Positions 31,077-40,045 are shown, numbered from the stretch's first letter. The stretch: DNA of 64,000 bases from Nocardia rosealba (GCF_020216065.1 NZ_JAIWNA010000007.1:186001-250000), one strand, 5' to 3'. Numbers and translations are program-made. Notes: generated by a model from the letters alone, not told the origin.

Positions 31077-32054
31077 TTATTTCGCGGCGGCGGCGAACGC
31101 GGGTTCGAGCTTGTCGAGCATGTACGGCACCGACAGGGCGCTCGGCTGGTTGATCGCGCTGATCTCCTGCGTGGTCAGGAACACCACCGAACCCTTGCGG
31201 ACCGACGGCAGTTCGGCGTAACCCGGCAGCTGGCGGTACTTCTCGTCGAGACCGGGGGAGTAGCCGGCCAGCAGCAGATCGGCGGTGAGCTCGTCGACGC
31301 GCTCCGGCGACAACGCCAGCCGGCCCTGGTTGGCGGGCTGCGCGGTGAGGTTCGCCGGAATCGACATGCCGAGCTGGGTGAACACCTTGGCCGAACCGTC
31401 GTTGGGGTCGGTGAGCACCATCAGCTGAGCGGGGCTGGCCAGCCAGGTGCTGGCGAAGGTCTTGCCCTTCAGGCCCGGGTTGGCGGTGGTGATGGCGGCG
31501 ATCTTGTCATCGACCTTCTTGATCGTCGCGGTCGCGTCGGATTCCTTGTGCAGCACCTTGCCGAGGGCCGCGACCTGGTCCTGCCACGGCGTGACGGCGT
31601 CCTTGGTGAGCGCGGGGATGGTCGGCGCCACCTTCGACAGGTCGTCGTAGGTCTTCTGATCGGCGATGAACGGGTCGGCCAGGATCAGGTCGGGTTCCAG
31701 TGCGGCGACCTGCTCGGCGACGCTGCCCTGGGTGTTGAGGGCGGTCGCGGACTTCAGGCTGTCGGGCGTCCACGGCGGGGTGCTCTTGGACAGCGCGGAG
31801 ACGTTGTCGATGTAGCCGACGGGCACCACGCCGAGCGCCAGCGTGGAATCGAGCCACTGATTGCCGAGGGCGACAATCTTTTTCGGCGTCCCGGTGACGG
31901 TGGTCTCGCCGCGGGCGTGGGTGATGGTCACCGCTTCGCCCGAGCCCGCCTCGTCCTCGGTGGAACCACAGGCGACGACGCCGAAGGCGAGCGCACCGGC
32001 GAGCGCGGCCACCGCGGCGCGCCGCCAGCCGCGTGAAGTCCGAACTGACGTCAT
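31077..32054 (-). CDS. Iron-siderophore ABC transporter substrate-binding lipoprotein
   Basis: 325 residues. I chose the ATG at 32054 because GGAGG lies eight bases upstream; the ATG at 32069 overlaps that site. The signal ends in lipobox VVAC, followed by an Asp/Glu/Ser-rich linker. The mature fold shows the FecB/BtuF-type pattern: PKKIVALGNQWLDSTLALGV, EQVAALEPDLILAD, KVAPTIPAL and a late TTQEISAINQPSAL. It captures a ferric siderophore at the membrane and hands it to an ABC permease not in this window. An IdeR/DtxR-type box lies just upstream, so it is likely repressed by iron. Confidence 0.9.
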   Translation of the reverse strand: MTSVRTSRGWRRAAVAALAGALAFGVVACGSTEDEAGSGEAVTITHARGETTVTGTPKKIVALGNQWLDSTLALGVVPVGYIDNVSALSKSTPPWTPDSLKSATALNTQGSVAEQVAALEPDLILADPFIADQKTYDDLSKVAPTIPALTKDAVTPWQDQVAALGKVLHKESDATATIKKVDDKIAAITTANPGLKGKTFASTWLASPAQLMVLTDPNDGSAKVFTQLGMSIPANLTAQPANQGRLALSPERVDELTADLLLAGYSPGLDEKYRQLPGYAELPSVRKGSVVFLTTQEISAINQPSALSVPYMLDKLEPAFAAAAK

Positions 32055-32078
32055 GAGCGCATCCTCCATCGAGCAGGT

Positions 32079-32101
32079 TTAGGTCAGCCTAGGCTAACCT
32101 A
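32079..32101. promoter_or_regulatory. IdeR/DtxR-type iron box
   Basis: Bases 32081-32100 read AGGTCAGCCTAGGCTAACCT, a near-perfect palindrome (one pair off), flanked by TT and A. It matches the known IdeR consensus of TTAGGTTAG-type half sites. It sits 25 bases before the siderophore-binding lipoprotein start, in the short gap after the M13 peptidase gene, so it should control the lipoprotein-SagB pair. Confidence 0.9.
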
Positions 32102-32129
32102 CGGCGAATCGGGAGGGTGCAAGCCCCGT

Positions 32130-34166
32130 CTACAGGGCGACGCGCTGGTCGGCGGGCATGAACAGCTTGTCGCCTTCCTTCACATCGAAGGTCGTGTAGA
32201 ACTCGTTGATATTGCGTACCACCTGGTTGCAGCGGAATTCGTTGGGGGAGTGCGTGTCCTGCAGACCCTGCAGAGTCGCCTCGACGGTCTGCTTGTCGCG
32301 CCACTGCCGCGCCCACGACAGGAACACCGAGCGGAAATCGGGCGTCTCGCCGGACCGCTGCGCCACCTTCTTGTACGCCTCCAACGCGATCTGCAGGCCG
32401 CGCAGGTCGGCCAGGTTCTCGCCGACGGTCAGCGCGCCGTTCACGTGCTGACCCTCCGGGGCGCCCTCGGGGACGAGCACGTCGTACTGCGCGATGATCT
32501 GCTGGGTCTTGGCGTCGAACGCCGCGCGGTCCTCCGGCTGCCACCAGTCGCGTCGGTTGCCGTCACCGTCGTACTTGGAACCTTGATCGTCGAAACCGTG
32601 ACCGATCTCGTGGCTGATCGTCGAGCCGACGGCGCCGTAGTTCACCGCGTCGGTGGCGTCCTTGTCGAAGAACGGCGGCTGCAGATAGGCGGCGGGGAAC
32701 ACGATCTGGTTGGTGGTCGCGCTGTAGTAGGCGTTCACCGTCTGTGGCGACATGCCCCACTCCGAGCGGTCGACCTCGGTGCCGAGGCGGGCGAAGGCGC
32801 GCTTGGACTCGAAAGCGTTGATCGCGAGCAGGGATTCGATCAGCTTGCCGCGCTTGATCTGCACCGAGGAGTAGTCGACCCACTTGTCGGGGTAGCCGAT
32901 CTGGGCGACGATCTTGTCCAGCTTGGCGATCGAGGCCTGCCGGGTGGCCTGCGACATCCAGGTGGAGTTGGTGAAGTTGTCGCGCCACGCGGCGGTGACA
33001 TCGGCGACCATCTCCTTGGCGCGTTCCTTCGCCGAGGGCGGAAAGTGCTTGTCCACGTACAGCTTTCCGAGCGGCTCGCCCAAATTGTCGTCGACCACGC
33101 CCACCGCGGAGCGCCACATCTCCGGCTTCTCCTCCAGCCCGGCCATCACCCGTCCCACGAATTCGAAGCGCGCGTCGGCGATCGCCTTGGGCAGGAACCG
33201 CGCGTAGGTGTCGGCGACGTGCAGTTTGAGGTAGTCGCGCCACAGAGCGATGTCGACCTCGCTCCACAGCTGCGCGGCCGCGGTGACGAATGACGGCTGC
33301 CCGACGACCATCTTGTCGAACAGCGACTTGGGTCGGTCGGTCATGCCCGAAAGCCAGGGGTCCCAGTCGAACTGCGGTCCCAGCTTGGTGAGCTCGTCCC
33401 AGCTCATCAGGTTGTAAGTGGCGTCGGTGTCGCGCAGCCGCACACTGTCCCAGTGCGCCGCCGCGATGCGCTTCTCCAGGTCGAGCACGCGCTGGGCCAC
33501 CCCGGCCGGGTCGGGCAGGCCGATGCCCTGCGCCAGTTTCTCCAGGTACACCTGGTAGCCCGCCAGCTGCTCGGCGAACTCCGGCTTGCGGTAGTACTGC
33601 TCGCCGAGCATCAGGCCCGACTGGCCGACGCTGGGGATGTAAGCCTTGGAGTTCTTCCGGTCGATGCCGATGCCCATCCCGATCAGGCCGGCGATCGGTG
33701 CGATCGCCATCTCCTTGGCCAGCTCCGGCTTGCCCGGGGCTTTGTCGATCGCGGCGAACAACCCGGCAAGCGGCGTGATGCCGAGGCGCTCGATCTCGTC
33801 GAGATCCAGGCGCGCGTCGTAGAGATCCTTGATCTGCTGCGCCTCCGAACCCGGCTCGGGATCGGAGATGGATTCGATGATCGCGCGCAGCTGATCGAGG
33901 GTCCGGTCGTTGGCGTCGGTGATCGCGCCGACCGAGGCCTTGTCCGGCGGCAGCTGGTAGTCGCGCAGCCAGGCGCCGTTGACGTGGCGGTACAGGTCGT
34001 CCTGCGGGCGAATCGCCGGATCGCCCCCGCTCAGATCCACACCGTTCAACTGCGCCGCGGGCGCATCGGACGAGCACGATGCCAGGGCGACGGCCACCGG
34101 CACCAACCCCAGGGCGGCCAGGAATGCGCGGCGGTCGACAACCGACGGACGGCCGGACTGTGTCAC
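32130..34166 (-). CDS. M13-family zinc metallopeptidase, Tat-type lipoprotein
   Basis: 678 residues from a GTG preceded by GGAAG. The N-terminus has a twin-Arg segment (VDRRAFLAALG) and lipobox LASC, so it is probably exported folded and lipid-anchored. The catalytic domain has the zinc site HEIGHGFDDQG, the third ligand in GENLADLRG, and the substrate-binding NAYYSATTN. Size and motifs fit neprilysin/PepO-type M13 peptidases, which cut short peptides outside the membrane. It is upstream of the iron-box operon on the same strand, but the box separates it from the siderophore genes. Confidence 0.93.
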   Translation of the reverse strand: MTQSGRPSVVDRRAFLAALGLVPVAVALASCSSDAPAAQLNGVDLSGGDPAIRPQDDLYRHVNGAWLRDYQLPPDKASVGAITDANDRTLDQLRAIIESISDPEPGSEAQQIKDLYDARLDLDEIERLGITPLAGLFAAIDKAPGKPELAKEMAIAPIAGLIGMGIGIDRKNSKAYIPSVGQSGLMLGEQYYRKPEFAEQLAGYQVYLEKLAQGIGLPDPAGVAQRVLDLEKRIAAAHWDSVRLRDTDATYNLMSWDELTKLGPQFDWDPWLSGMTDRPKSLFDKMVVGQPSFVTAAAQLWSEVDIALWRDYLKLHVADTYARFLPKAIADARFEFVGRVMAGLEEKPEMWRSAVGVVDDNLGEPLGKLYVDKHFPPSAKERAKEMVADVTAAWRDNFTNSTWMSQATRQASIAKLDKIVAQIGYPDKWVDYSSVQIKRGKLIESLLAINAFESKRAFARLGTEVDRSEWGMSPQTVNAYYSATTNQIVFPAAYLQPPFFDKDATDAVNYGAVGSTISHEIGHGFDDQGSKYDGDGNRRDWWQPEDRAAFDAKTQQIIAQYDVLVPEGAPEGQHVNGALTVGENLADLRGLQIALEAYKKVAQRSGETPDFRSVFLSWARQWRDKQTVEATLQGLQDTHSPNEFRCNQVVRNINEFYTTFDVKEGDKLFMPADQRVAL

Positions 34167-34263
34167 AGGACTTCCTTCCCCGATGCGGCAACCGCACCCA
34201 TGCTCGTTGCGATCCAGCTCGCACAGGCTACCGGCGCGGCTGCCGTCTCGGGGGCTGCGGCGA

Positions 34264-34683
34264 TCAGGAAGAGCTGCCCGCGCTGCCGGTCACCAGGTCA
34301 CAGGCCAAACCGCTGCCCGCGTTGATGATTCGCATGACCGTCGGTACGCGCTTGGAGACCAGCGGCATGCCGGTGGCGTGCAGCAACGCCGTCAACTGCA
34401 CTTCGACCTCGGATTCCACGTGGTAGAACGCGGTGGCCTTGGCGACCGTGACACCACCGACGGTGACCTCGAGGTCGACGGTGTCGCTGGCGAAGAACTT
34501 GCCGTTGGCCACGAAGTCGACCTGGGCGCCGACGTAGTCGTCGAGGCCGACGACGTCGATCTTGGAGGTGCAGCCGACCGTGAGGGTGTCGGTGAGCATG
34601 TCGATGACGGGCCCGGCGGCGGCCTGCGGCGCGAGCACCGTGAGGACGGCGGCGAAGGCTGTGGAGGCAAGGGTGAGTTTCAT
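34264..34683 (-). CDS. Small secreted protein, unknown family
   Basis: 139 residues from an ATG preceded by GAGGAG. The signal peptide ends near AAAGPVID. The mature part is beta-rich (alternating DVVGLDDYVGAQVDFVANG, VDLEVTVGGVTV), with two Cys that could form a disulfide (in VGCTS and LACDL). It has no lipobox. I do not recognise a family. Confidence 0.75.
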   Translation of the reverse strand: MKLTLASTAFAAVLTVLAPQAAAGPVIDMLTDTLTVGCTSKIDVVGLDDYVGAQVDFVANGKFFASDTVDLEVTVGGVTVAKATAFYHVESEVEVQLTALLHATGMPLVSKRVPTVMRIINAGSGLACDLVTGSAGSSS

Positions 34684-34797
34684 GGTGGCTCCTCGTCGGC
34701 TCGTCCCCGCGACGAGCAGGGGGACCGTAACAACGGGGCACACACGCGCACGGCAGTTTGAAACATATTCGCTTCAAATTGGCCGACGACCCCCGAT

Positions 34798-34826
34798 TTG
34801 GGTCGACCTGCGGGTTCGCCTACACT
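34798..34826 (+). promoter_or_regulatory. Promoter of rplN operon
   Basis: TTGGGT (34798-34803), a 17-base spacer and TACACT (34821-34826) make a good sigma70-type promoter in the 301-base gap before rplN. The downstream ACTAGACCGGTTGCCTG is almost identical to the start region before rpsH at 39839. The remaining leader of about 155 bases may hold regulatory structure, but I could not assign one. Confidence 0.7.
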
Positions 34827-34984
34827 AGACCGGTTGCCTGCGGGAGCTCTGCCCTCGCAATCCGGCCGTGAACCCCCAGTGGTGGACAAAACCGCTGGCA
34901 GGCGCGCGTCTGGTGGGTAACTGACCATGTGCGTCGGGTCGGCAATCCGGCGTACGTATACATCCAGGTCCAGGAGGTGCTGAA

Positions 34985-35353
34985 GTGATTCAGCAGGAGT
35001 CGCGACTGCGCGTCGCCGACAACACCGGGGCGAAGGAAATCCTTTGCATCCGCGTGCTCGGTGGCTCGTCGCGTCGCTATGCCGGTATCGGTGACATCAT
35101 CGTCGCCACCGTCAAGGACGCCATCCCCGGCGCGAACGTCAAGAAGGGCGACGTCGTCAAGGCTGTCGTCGTGCGCACCGTCAAGGAGCGCCGCCGTCCG
35201 GACGGTTCCTACATCAAGTTCGACGAGAACGCCGCTGTGCTGATCAAGGCGGACAACGATCCGCGCGGCACCCGCATCTTCGGCCCCGTCGGCCGTGAGC
35301 TGCGCGACAAGCGTTTCATGAAGATCGTTTCGCTGGCCCCGGAGGTGCTCTGA
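34985..35353 (+). CDS. rplN: 50S ribosomal protein L14
   Basis: 122 residues from a GTG behind AGGAGGTG, full length for the family. It opens with the diagnostic IQQESRLRVADNTGAKE and has RRYAGIGD and FDENAAVLIKAD. L14 lies at the subunit interface next to L19 and binds 23S rRNA. First gene after the promoter and coupled to rplX, one base apart. Confidence 0.98.
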   Translation: MIQQESRLRVADNTGAKEILCIRVLGGSSRRYAGIGDIIVATVKDAIPGANVKKGDVVKAVVVRTVKERRRPDGSYIKFDENAAVLIKADNDPRGTRIFGPVGRELRDKRFMKIVSLAPEVL

Positions 35354-35354
35354 C

Positions 35355-35672
35355 ATGAAGGTGCACAAGGGTGACACCGTGCTCGTCATCTCGGGCAAGG
35401 ACAAGGGCGCCAAGGGCAAGGTCATCCAGGCCTACCCGGCGACCGGCAAGGTTCTCGTCGAAGGCGTGAACCGCATCAAGAAGCACGTCGCGGATTCCGC
35501 CAACCAGCGTGGCGCCTCCTCGGGTGGCATCGTGACCCAGGAAGCCCCCATCCAGGTTTCCAACGTGATGGTCGTCGACTCCGACGGAAACCCGACTCGC
35601 GTCGGCTACCGCACCGACGAAACCACCGGCAAGCGGGTTCGGATCTCCCGTAAGAACGGGAAGGACATCTGA
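35355..35672 (+). CDS. rplX: 50S ribosomal protein L24
   Basis: 105 residues with the KOW-type opening KVHKGDTVLVISGKDKG and VEGVNRIKKH, then SNVMVVD. L24 starts 50S assembly by binding the 5' end of 23S rRNA. It is between rplN and rplE with one-base gaps, so one transcript is clear. Confidence 0.98.
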   Translation: MKVHKGDTVLVISGKDKGAKGKVIQAYPATGKVLVEGVNRIKKHVADSANQRGASSGGIVTQEAPIQVSNVMVVDSDGNPTRVGYRTDETTGKRVRISRKNGKDI

Positions 35673-35673
35673 C

Positions 35674-36237
35674 ATGACCACCTCTGAGCAGACTCAGCCC
35701 CGGCTGAAGGCGCGCTACCGCGCCGAGATCAAGGACGCGCTGAACAGCGAGTTCGAGTACGCCAACGTGATGCAGATCCCCGGCGTGGTCAAGGTCGTCG
35801 TCAACATGGGTGTCGGCGACGCCGCCCGTGACGCGAAGCTGATCAACGGTGCCGTCAAGGACCTCGAGCTGATCACCGGCCAGAAGCCGGAGATCCGCAA
35901 GGCCACCAAGTCGATCGCGCAGTTCAAGCTCCGTGAGGGCATGCCGATCGGCGCCAAGGTCACCCTTCGTGGCGACCGCATGTGGGAGTTCCTGGACCGC
36001 CTGGTCTCCATCGCGCTGCCCCGTATCCGCGACTTCCGCGGCCTGTCGCCGAAGCAGTTCGACGGCAACGGCAACTACACGTTCGGCCTGAGCGAGCAGT
36101 CGATGTTCCACGAGATCGACGTGGACTCCATCGACCGCCCGCGCGGTATGGACATCACCGTGGTGACCACGGCGACCAACAACGAAGAAGGCCGCGCGCT
36201 GCTGAAGCACCTCGGCTTCCCGTTCAAGGAGAACTGA
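35674..36237 (+). CDS. rplE: 50S ribosomal protein L5
   Basis: 187 residues, usual length. Diagnostic segments are NVMQIPGVVKVVVNMGVGDA, GQKPEIRKATKSIA, FKLREGMPIGAKVTLRG and EHSMF-like SEQSMFHEIDVD. L5 binds 5S rRNA and touches the P-site tRNA. One base after rplX. Confidence 0.98.
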   Translation: MTTSEQTQPRLKARYRAEIKDALNSEFEYANVMQIPGVVKVVVNMGVGDAARDAKLINGAVKDLELITGQKPEIRKATKSIAQFKLREGMPIGAKVTLRGDRMWEFLDRLVSIALPRIRDFRGLSPKQFDGNGNYTFGLSEQSMFHEIDVDSIDRPRGMDITVVTTATNNEEGRALLKHLGFPFKEN

Positions 36238-36241
36238 GCAC

Positions 36242-36427
36242 ATGGCTAAGAAAGCACTGCGCATCAAGGCGGAGGCCAAGCCGAAGTTCGCCGTCCGCGC
36301 CTACACCCGCTGCCAGCGTTGCGGCCGCCCCCACGCGGTCTACCGCAAGTTCGGCCTGTGCCGCGTGTGCCTGCGCGAAATGGCCCACCGCGGTGAGCTC
36401 CCGGGCGTGCACAAGAGCTCCTGGTGA
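36242..36427 (+). CDS. rpsZ: 30S ribosomal protein S14 type Z (zinc-binding)
   Basis: 61 residues, the short zinc form of S14. Two CxxC pairs (CQRC and CRVC) flank HAVYRKFGL, as expected for zinc binding. It is the last gene of this ribosomal block; a strong hairpin lies 44 bases after its stop. In most actinobacteria rpsH follows at once, but here it is 3.6 kb further on. Confidence 0.97.
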   Translation: MAKKALRIKAEAKPKFAVRAYTRCQRCGRPHAVYRKFGLCRVCLREMAHRGELPGVHKSSW

Positions 36428-36470
36428 CCCCGCGCTCCTCGTGAGCGCAGCCACCAAGGCGAATACCGAA

Positions 36471-36506
36471 CGAAGGCACGGACTTCCACCGAAGTCCGTG
36501 CCTTCG
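36471..36506. terminator. Hairpin terminator between rpsZ and the Uma2-type gene
   Basis: A perfect 16-bp stem (36471-36486 with 36491-36506) closes a four-base CACC loop. No T-run follows, as is common in actinobacteria. It lies between two convergent genes and could stop transcription from both sides. Confidence 0.8.
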
Positions 36507-36523
36507 CGCGTTTCGGGCGCTGC

Positions 36524-37177
36524 TCAGAGCACCAGATCCCGCCACGGAATGGTGATCGGGAACGGGAAGCCGATGGTGATCTCGGTGGAATCGCCCGGCG
36601 ACCATGCGCCGACCAAGATGTAGTTGGCCTTGTGCAGCGGTGATACGCCCGCAGGCAAGGGCCCGGTACCGGATTCCAGGCCGGACGCCTGCACGTAGGC
36701 GATTTCACTGCGCCGCGGATGCAGGGTGACTTCCCAGTACCAGGGGATGCCCGCGGCCGCGTATTTGGCCTTCTTGGCTTCCATTTCGGCGGCAGTGTTC
36801 GATGGGGAGAGGACCTCGCCGACCAGCAGCGCGTCGTCCGCGCGGACGTGGGCGTAAGGCTCGTCCAGGCATCGGTGGACCATGAAATCCGGTGTCACGA
36901 AGTCGGATTTGCCCTCCCGGCCGAAGAAGACGTTGGTCTCGGTGCGAACCTGCCAGCACTCGTCGGGTCTGCTGTCCATCGCGCACTTGGCGTCGCGCCG
37001 AAGAGCGCTCCACAACAGGTTGCTCGCTTCCTGATGCTCGCCTGGTCCACGTCGCGTCCAGACCACACGACCGTCCCACAGTTCGATGCGCGAGGCGATT
37101 TCCTCGGGCTGCTGCTCGAGTTCCTCCCACGTCATATATTCGGGCAGCTTCGGGCGCCGGTCGTGCGCGTTCGTCAT
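36524..37177 (-). CDS. Uma2/DUF820-family putative endonuclease
   Basis: 217 residues from the ATG at 37177. It has the Uma2 PD-(D/E)xK layout: TPDFMVH, then LLVGEVLSPSNTAAEMEAK with the KYAAAGIPWYWEV end. The usual second acidic residue is present (E in VGEVLS). Activity is not established for most members, many of which ride on mobile DNA. It is one of three genes that separate the two halves of the ribosomal operon. Confidence 0.87.
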   Translation of the reverse strand: MTNAHDRRPKLPEYMTWEELEQQPEEIASRIELWDGRVVWTRRGPGEHQEASNLLWSALRRDAKCAMDSRPDECWQVRTETNVFFGREGKSDFVTPDFMVHRCLDEPYAHVRADDALLVGEVLSPSNTAAEMEAKKAKYAAAGIPWYWEVTLHPRRSEIAYVQASGLESGTGPLPAGVSPLHKANYILVGAWSPGDSTEITIGFPFPITIPWRDLVL

Positions 37178-37197
37178 GGCGCAATGATAGGTACGGG

Positions 37198-38769
37198 TCA
37201 GGGGAAGGGGGAGTGGTCGACGCCGCAGCGCATTTCCTCGGGTGGTAGTTGGCCGGTGAACAGGTAGTCGCGTTTGGCTTGTTCGGCGCAGGTGCTGGGG
37301 ACGTACATGCTGCTGTGGCCGGCGCCTTCGATCACCAGGACTCGTGCGGTGGACAGTTGGGCAGCGCCGGCGTAGGCGCCGTGCAAGGGGGTCGCCGGGT
37401 CGTAACGGCTGTTCATGACCAGGATGGGGGCGGCGGTCTGCCGGTTCCATGGGCCGGTGTAGCGGTCGGCGTCGCGGGCGGGCCAGAAGGCGCAGGGCAT
37501 GGCGTTGAAGACGGCGGTGCGGCCGAAGTAGGGGTTGTGTAGGTCTTCGACGGCGGCGACGCGACTGTAGGCCGCGGGTTCGGTCGGGACCATGCTGTCG
37601 GCGCACTGGATGGCGTAGAACGCCTCGGCTCGGTTGGCGGGGTAGGCGGGGTCGAACAGCGAGTCGGGCACGAGGGCGGGGGCGCTGGTCGCAGCGTCGA
37701 ACAGCTGCTGCAGCAAGTTCGCCAGATCGGCGTAGGTGTCGGGGCGCGACAGGCTGCCCGCGGCGGTCACCACCTGGGAGAACGTCCATGGTGTTCCGTC
37801 GAGCAGGATGGGGGCGTGGCGGGCCCGTTCGGCCAGCGCGAGCCACTTCAGCTTCGGATCGCCGGCCGAGAACGCGCAGCGCGGGCCCGCCGCCGAGCAT
37901 TCGCGCAGGAACGCGTCGAAGGTCTCGGCGATGCCGACCGCGACACCCTGCCTGGTGTCGAGGGGAAGGTGGGTGCCCTCCGCGCCGTGCCCGTCGGCAT
38001 TGCCCTCGAAGTCGAGTGAACCGTCGAACACCATCGCGCGCACCCGGCGCGGAAACATGTTCGCGTAGACCGCGCCGACCTGTGTGCCGTAGGAGATGCC
38101 GTGATACGTCAGCGCGTTGTCGCCGACCGCGCGACGCAGCAGGTCCAGGTCACGGGCGGTGTTGGCGGTGGAGGCGTGACTCAGGATCGGGCCTGCCGCC
38201 TGACCGCAGCGGGCGGCGAGATCGGCCGAACGCGCGAAGAATTCCGCTTCCTGACTCGCGTCGGTGGGCGTCCCGGGGAAGGTGCCGAAGTATTCGGCCT
38301 GTTCCTCGGCAGTGGCGAAGCAGCGCACGCCCGCACTGCGTGAGACCCCGCGCGGGTCCCACGACACCAGGTCGAAGCGCGCGCGAAGCTCCTCGGAGAA
38401 CAGCCACGGCCAGCGTGCCCGTTCCCGTAACCGGTCGACGCCCGAGGGCCCCGGACCACCGAAGTTCACGAACAAAGTGCCGAGGCGCTTGCTCGGATCG
38501 CTCGCGGGAAGCCGGATGGTGGCCAGTTCGAGCTGCGCACCCGCCGGCTCGTTGTAATCCATGGGTACGCGCGCCAACGCGCACTGGAAACCGTCGTCGC
38601 AGTCCGACCAGCTCAACTCGGGAGTGGCCGCGGATTCGGCGAGCCGGTCGACATAGGCATCGGCGGCGCGAGCGGGGGAGGGGAACGCGAATGTGCCGAC
38701 ACCGAGCAGAACAGCCAGCGCGTAGAAGCCGCCTCGGCGAGTTCCACGGCGCACCGAGCGCGAAAACAC
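37198..38769 (-). CDS. Secreted alpha/beta hydrolase with TAP-like C-terminus
   Basis: 523 residues from a GTG eight bases after AGGAGG; an upstream in-frame start adds 32 residues with no SD. The signal peptide ends near SPARAADAY. The fold has FVNFGGPGPSG, the nucleophile Ser in GISYGTQ, the Asp in NSRYDPATP and the His in GAGHSSMY. This matches tripeptidyl aminopeptidase-like secreted hydrolases of Streptomyces and mycobacteria. Substrate is unknown; it is 20 bases before the Uma2-type gene on the same strand. Confidence 0.9.
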   Translation of the reverse strand: MFSRSVRRGTRRGGFYALAVLLGVGTFAFPSPARAADAYVDRLAESAATPELSWSDCDDGFQCALARVPMDYNEPAGAQLELATIRLPASDPSKRLGTLFVNFGGPGPSGVDRLRERARWPWLFSEELRARFDLVSWDPRGVSRSAGVRCFATAEEQAEYFGTFPGTPTDASQEAEFFARSADLAARCGQAAGPILSHASTANTARDLDLLRRAVGDNALTYHGISYGTQVGAVYANMFPRRVRAMVFDGSLDFEGNADGHGAEGTHLPLDTRQGVAVGIAETFDAFLRECSAAGPRCAFSAGDPKLKWLALAERARHAPILLDGTPWTFSQVVTAAGSLSRPDTYADLANLLQQLFDAATSAPALVPDSLFDPAYPANRAEAFYAIQCADSMVPTEPAAYSRVAAVEDLHNPYFGRTAVFNAMPCAFWPARDADRYTGPWNRQTAAPILVMNSRYDPATPLHGAYAGAAQLSTARVLVIEGAGHSSMYVPSTCAEQAKRDYLFTGQLPPEEMRCGVDHSPFP

Positions 38770-39084
38770 CTGCCGAGCCTCCTGCGCAGATCCGACGAAC
38801 TCCGTGAAGCTACCACACCCCTCACCTGGGGAAATCGGTTGTCGCCGAACCTGTTTCGATACCACATCGTGTAGTGCGGTCGATTCACAAAAGTCACACA
38901 GAATTCATCGGGAATTACCGGGTTACCTGTGTATTACCGGAACCTGATAATCCTGTGTCTTCTCCGAGAATGTGATCCGAGCAATGGCCCGCAATTCCAC
39001 TTGTCGCTACCGTCGGGGTTGTCACGACAGCGGGAAGGGTCAAAGTCGATCCCCGATTCGATTCGATGCGAAGGATGTGGGATT
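38770..39084. other. Intergenic region between divergent hydrolase and YoaK-type genes
   Basis: 315 bases without a gene. It must hold the promoters of both divergent genes. The middle is AT-richer than average. I see no clear palindrome, riboswitch or RNA gene. Confidence 0.6.
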
Positions 39085-39804
39085 GTGACTGCGACCACAG
39101 TAAAAAGTGCACGTGACCTGGACAACCGTCAGCCGCTGCGGGGTATCCCGGCAGGTGCGATGACAATGGTGGCGTTTCTTTCGATATTGGCGGGATTTAT
39201 CGGCGCGGCAGCCTATACACATTCCGCCGGATACTTCGTGACATTCATGACCGGAAATACCGAACGCGCGCTCCTCGGCTGGTTCGACGGCGACTATCTG
39301 CTGGCCATCGGCGCGATATCGCTGCTGTTCGCCTTCGGTCTCGGCGTCTTCGTGGCCTCACTGCTGCGACGGCGGCTGTGGCGCAACGGCCACTACGGCG
39401 CCTCGGTGGTGACCACGGTCGCGCTGGCCGCCGCGGTGGTGGTCGACTACGTGGTCAGCCGAACCGGCGGGCAGGAACTGGGTTTCGTCCCGATCATGTT
39501 CGTCGCGTTCGCGGTCGGCGCGCTCAACACCGCCTTTGTCAAGAGCGGTGAGGTCAGCGTCCCGCTCAGCTATGTCACCGGAACGGTTGTGAAACTTGGC
39601 CAGGGCATCGAGAGTCACGTCAGCGGCGGCAGCGTGCGGGATTGGCTCGGGTACGGCCTGCAGTACGCGGCCTTCGCGACGGGCGCGCTGCTGGGCGGCG
39701 TGATGAGCATGCTGGTCGGCGGCGAGATGATGCTGATCGTGGCCACCGGGGTCTCGGCTTCGGCGATTCTGGCCACCTCCCGCGCGAACCAGCCCGCGTC
39801 CTGA
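39085..39804 (+). CDS. YoaK/DUF1275 family membrane protein
   Basis: 239 residues from the GTG after AAGGATGTGG. About six hydrophobic segments. The family pattern is present: FLSILAGFIGAAAYTHSAGYFVTFMTGN near the start, GALNTAFVK, and VTGTVVKLGQ. Function of this family is unknown. It is the third gene inserted between rpsZ and rpsH; the rpsH promoter begins 11 bases after its stop. Confidence 0.88.
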   Translation: MTATTVKSARDLDNRQPLRGIPAGAMTMVAFLSILAGFIGAAAYTHSAGYFVTFMTGNTERALLGWFDGDYLLAIGAISLLFAFGLGVFVASLLRRRLWRNGHYGASVVTTVALAAAVVVDYVVSRTGGQELGFVPIMFVAFAVGALNTAFVKSGEVSVPLSYVTGTVVKLGQGIESHVSGGSVRDWLGYGLQYAAFATGALLGGVMSMLVGGEMMLIVATGVSASAILATSRANQPAS

Positions 39805-39814
39805 ACCCCGGATT

Positions 39815-39842
39815 TTGTCCTGACCACGGCGTTGCCTACACT
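39815..39842 (+). promoter_or_regulatory. Promoter of rpsH operon
   Basis: TTGTCC (39815-39820), a 16-base spacer and TACACT (39837-39842). The downstream ACTAGAGCGGTTGCCTG matches the start region of the rplN promoter at all but one base. The leader of about 200 bases to rpsH has several possible hairpins; I assign none. Confidence 0.65.
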
Positions 39843-40045
39843 AGAGCGGTTGCCTGGGCAGATCTGTGTCCGCTCCACGCTCGACGTGGGCGGATCGTGC
39901 CGGGCGCCGAGCGCTCGTGAAGAGTACTCATCCGGTCGGTAAGTGCCGCCCGGACCAGCCGAATTGTTGTAGGCCCACGGTCGCCTCGCGAAAGCGGGGA
40001 GATGCTGCATGGGAACCGCAGCGAGAAAGGTGTCGAGGTCTAACC

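Noticed and set aside
29640..32036. Plus-strand open frame of 798 codons
   Set aside because: It is opposite the SagB-type and siderophore-binding genes, which have clear family motifs, SD sites and an iron box. Its Gly/Arg/His-rich composition is typical of a shadow frame.
29700..32054. RiPP (thiazole/oxazole-peptide) cluster because of the SagB-type gene
   Set aside because: No YcaO/SagD-type cyclodehydratase, precursor peptide or transporter is present nearby; the siderophore link fits better.
34684..34984. Riboswitch in the leader of rplN
   Set aside because: Only a promoter and a few weak hairpins are visible; nothing matches a riboswitch class I know.
36428..36523. tRNA or small RNA gene after rpsZ
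   Set aside because: The structure is one perfect 16-bp hairpin with a four-base loop between convergent genes, best read as a terminator; no cloverleaf can be drawn. I saw no tRNA or rRNA elsewhere in the window.
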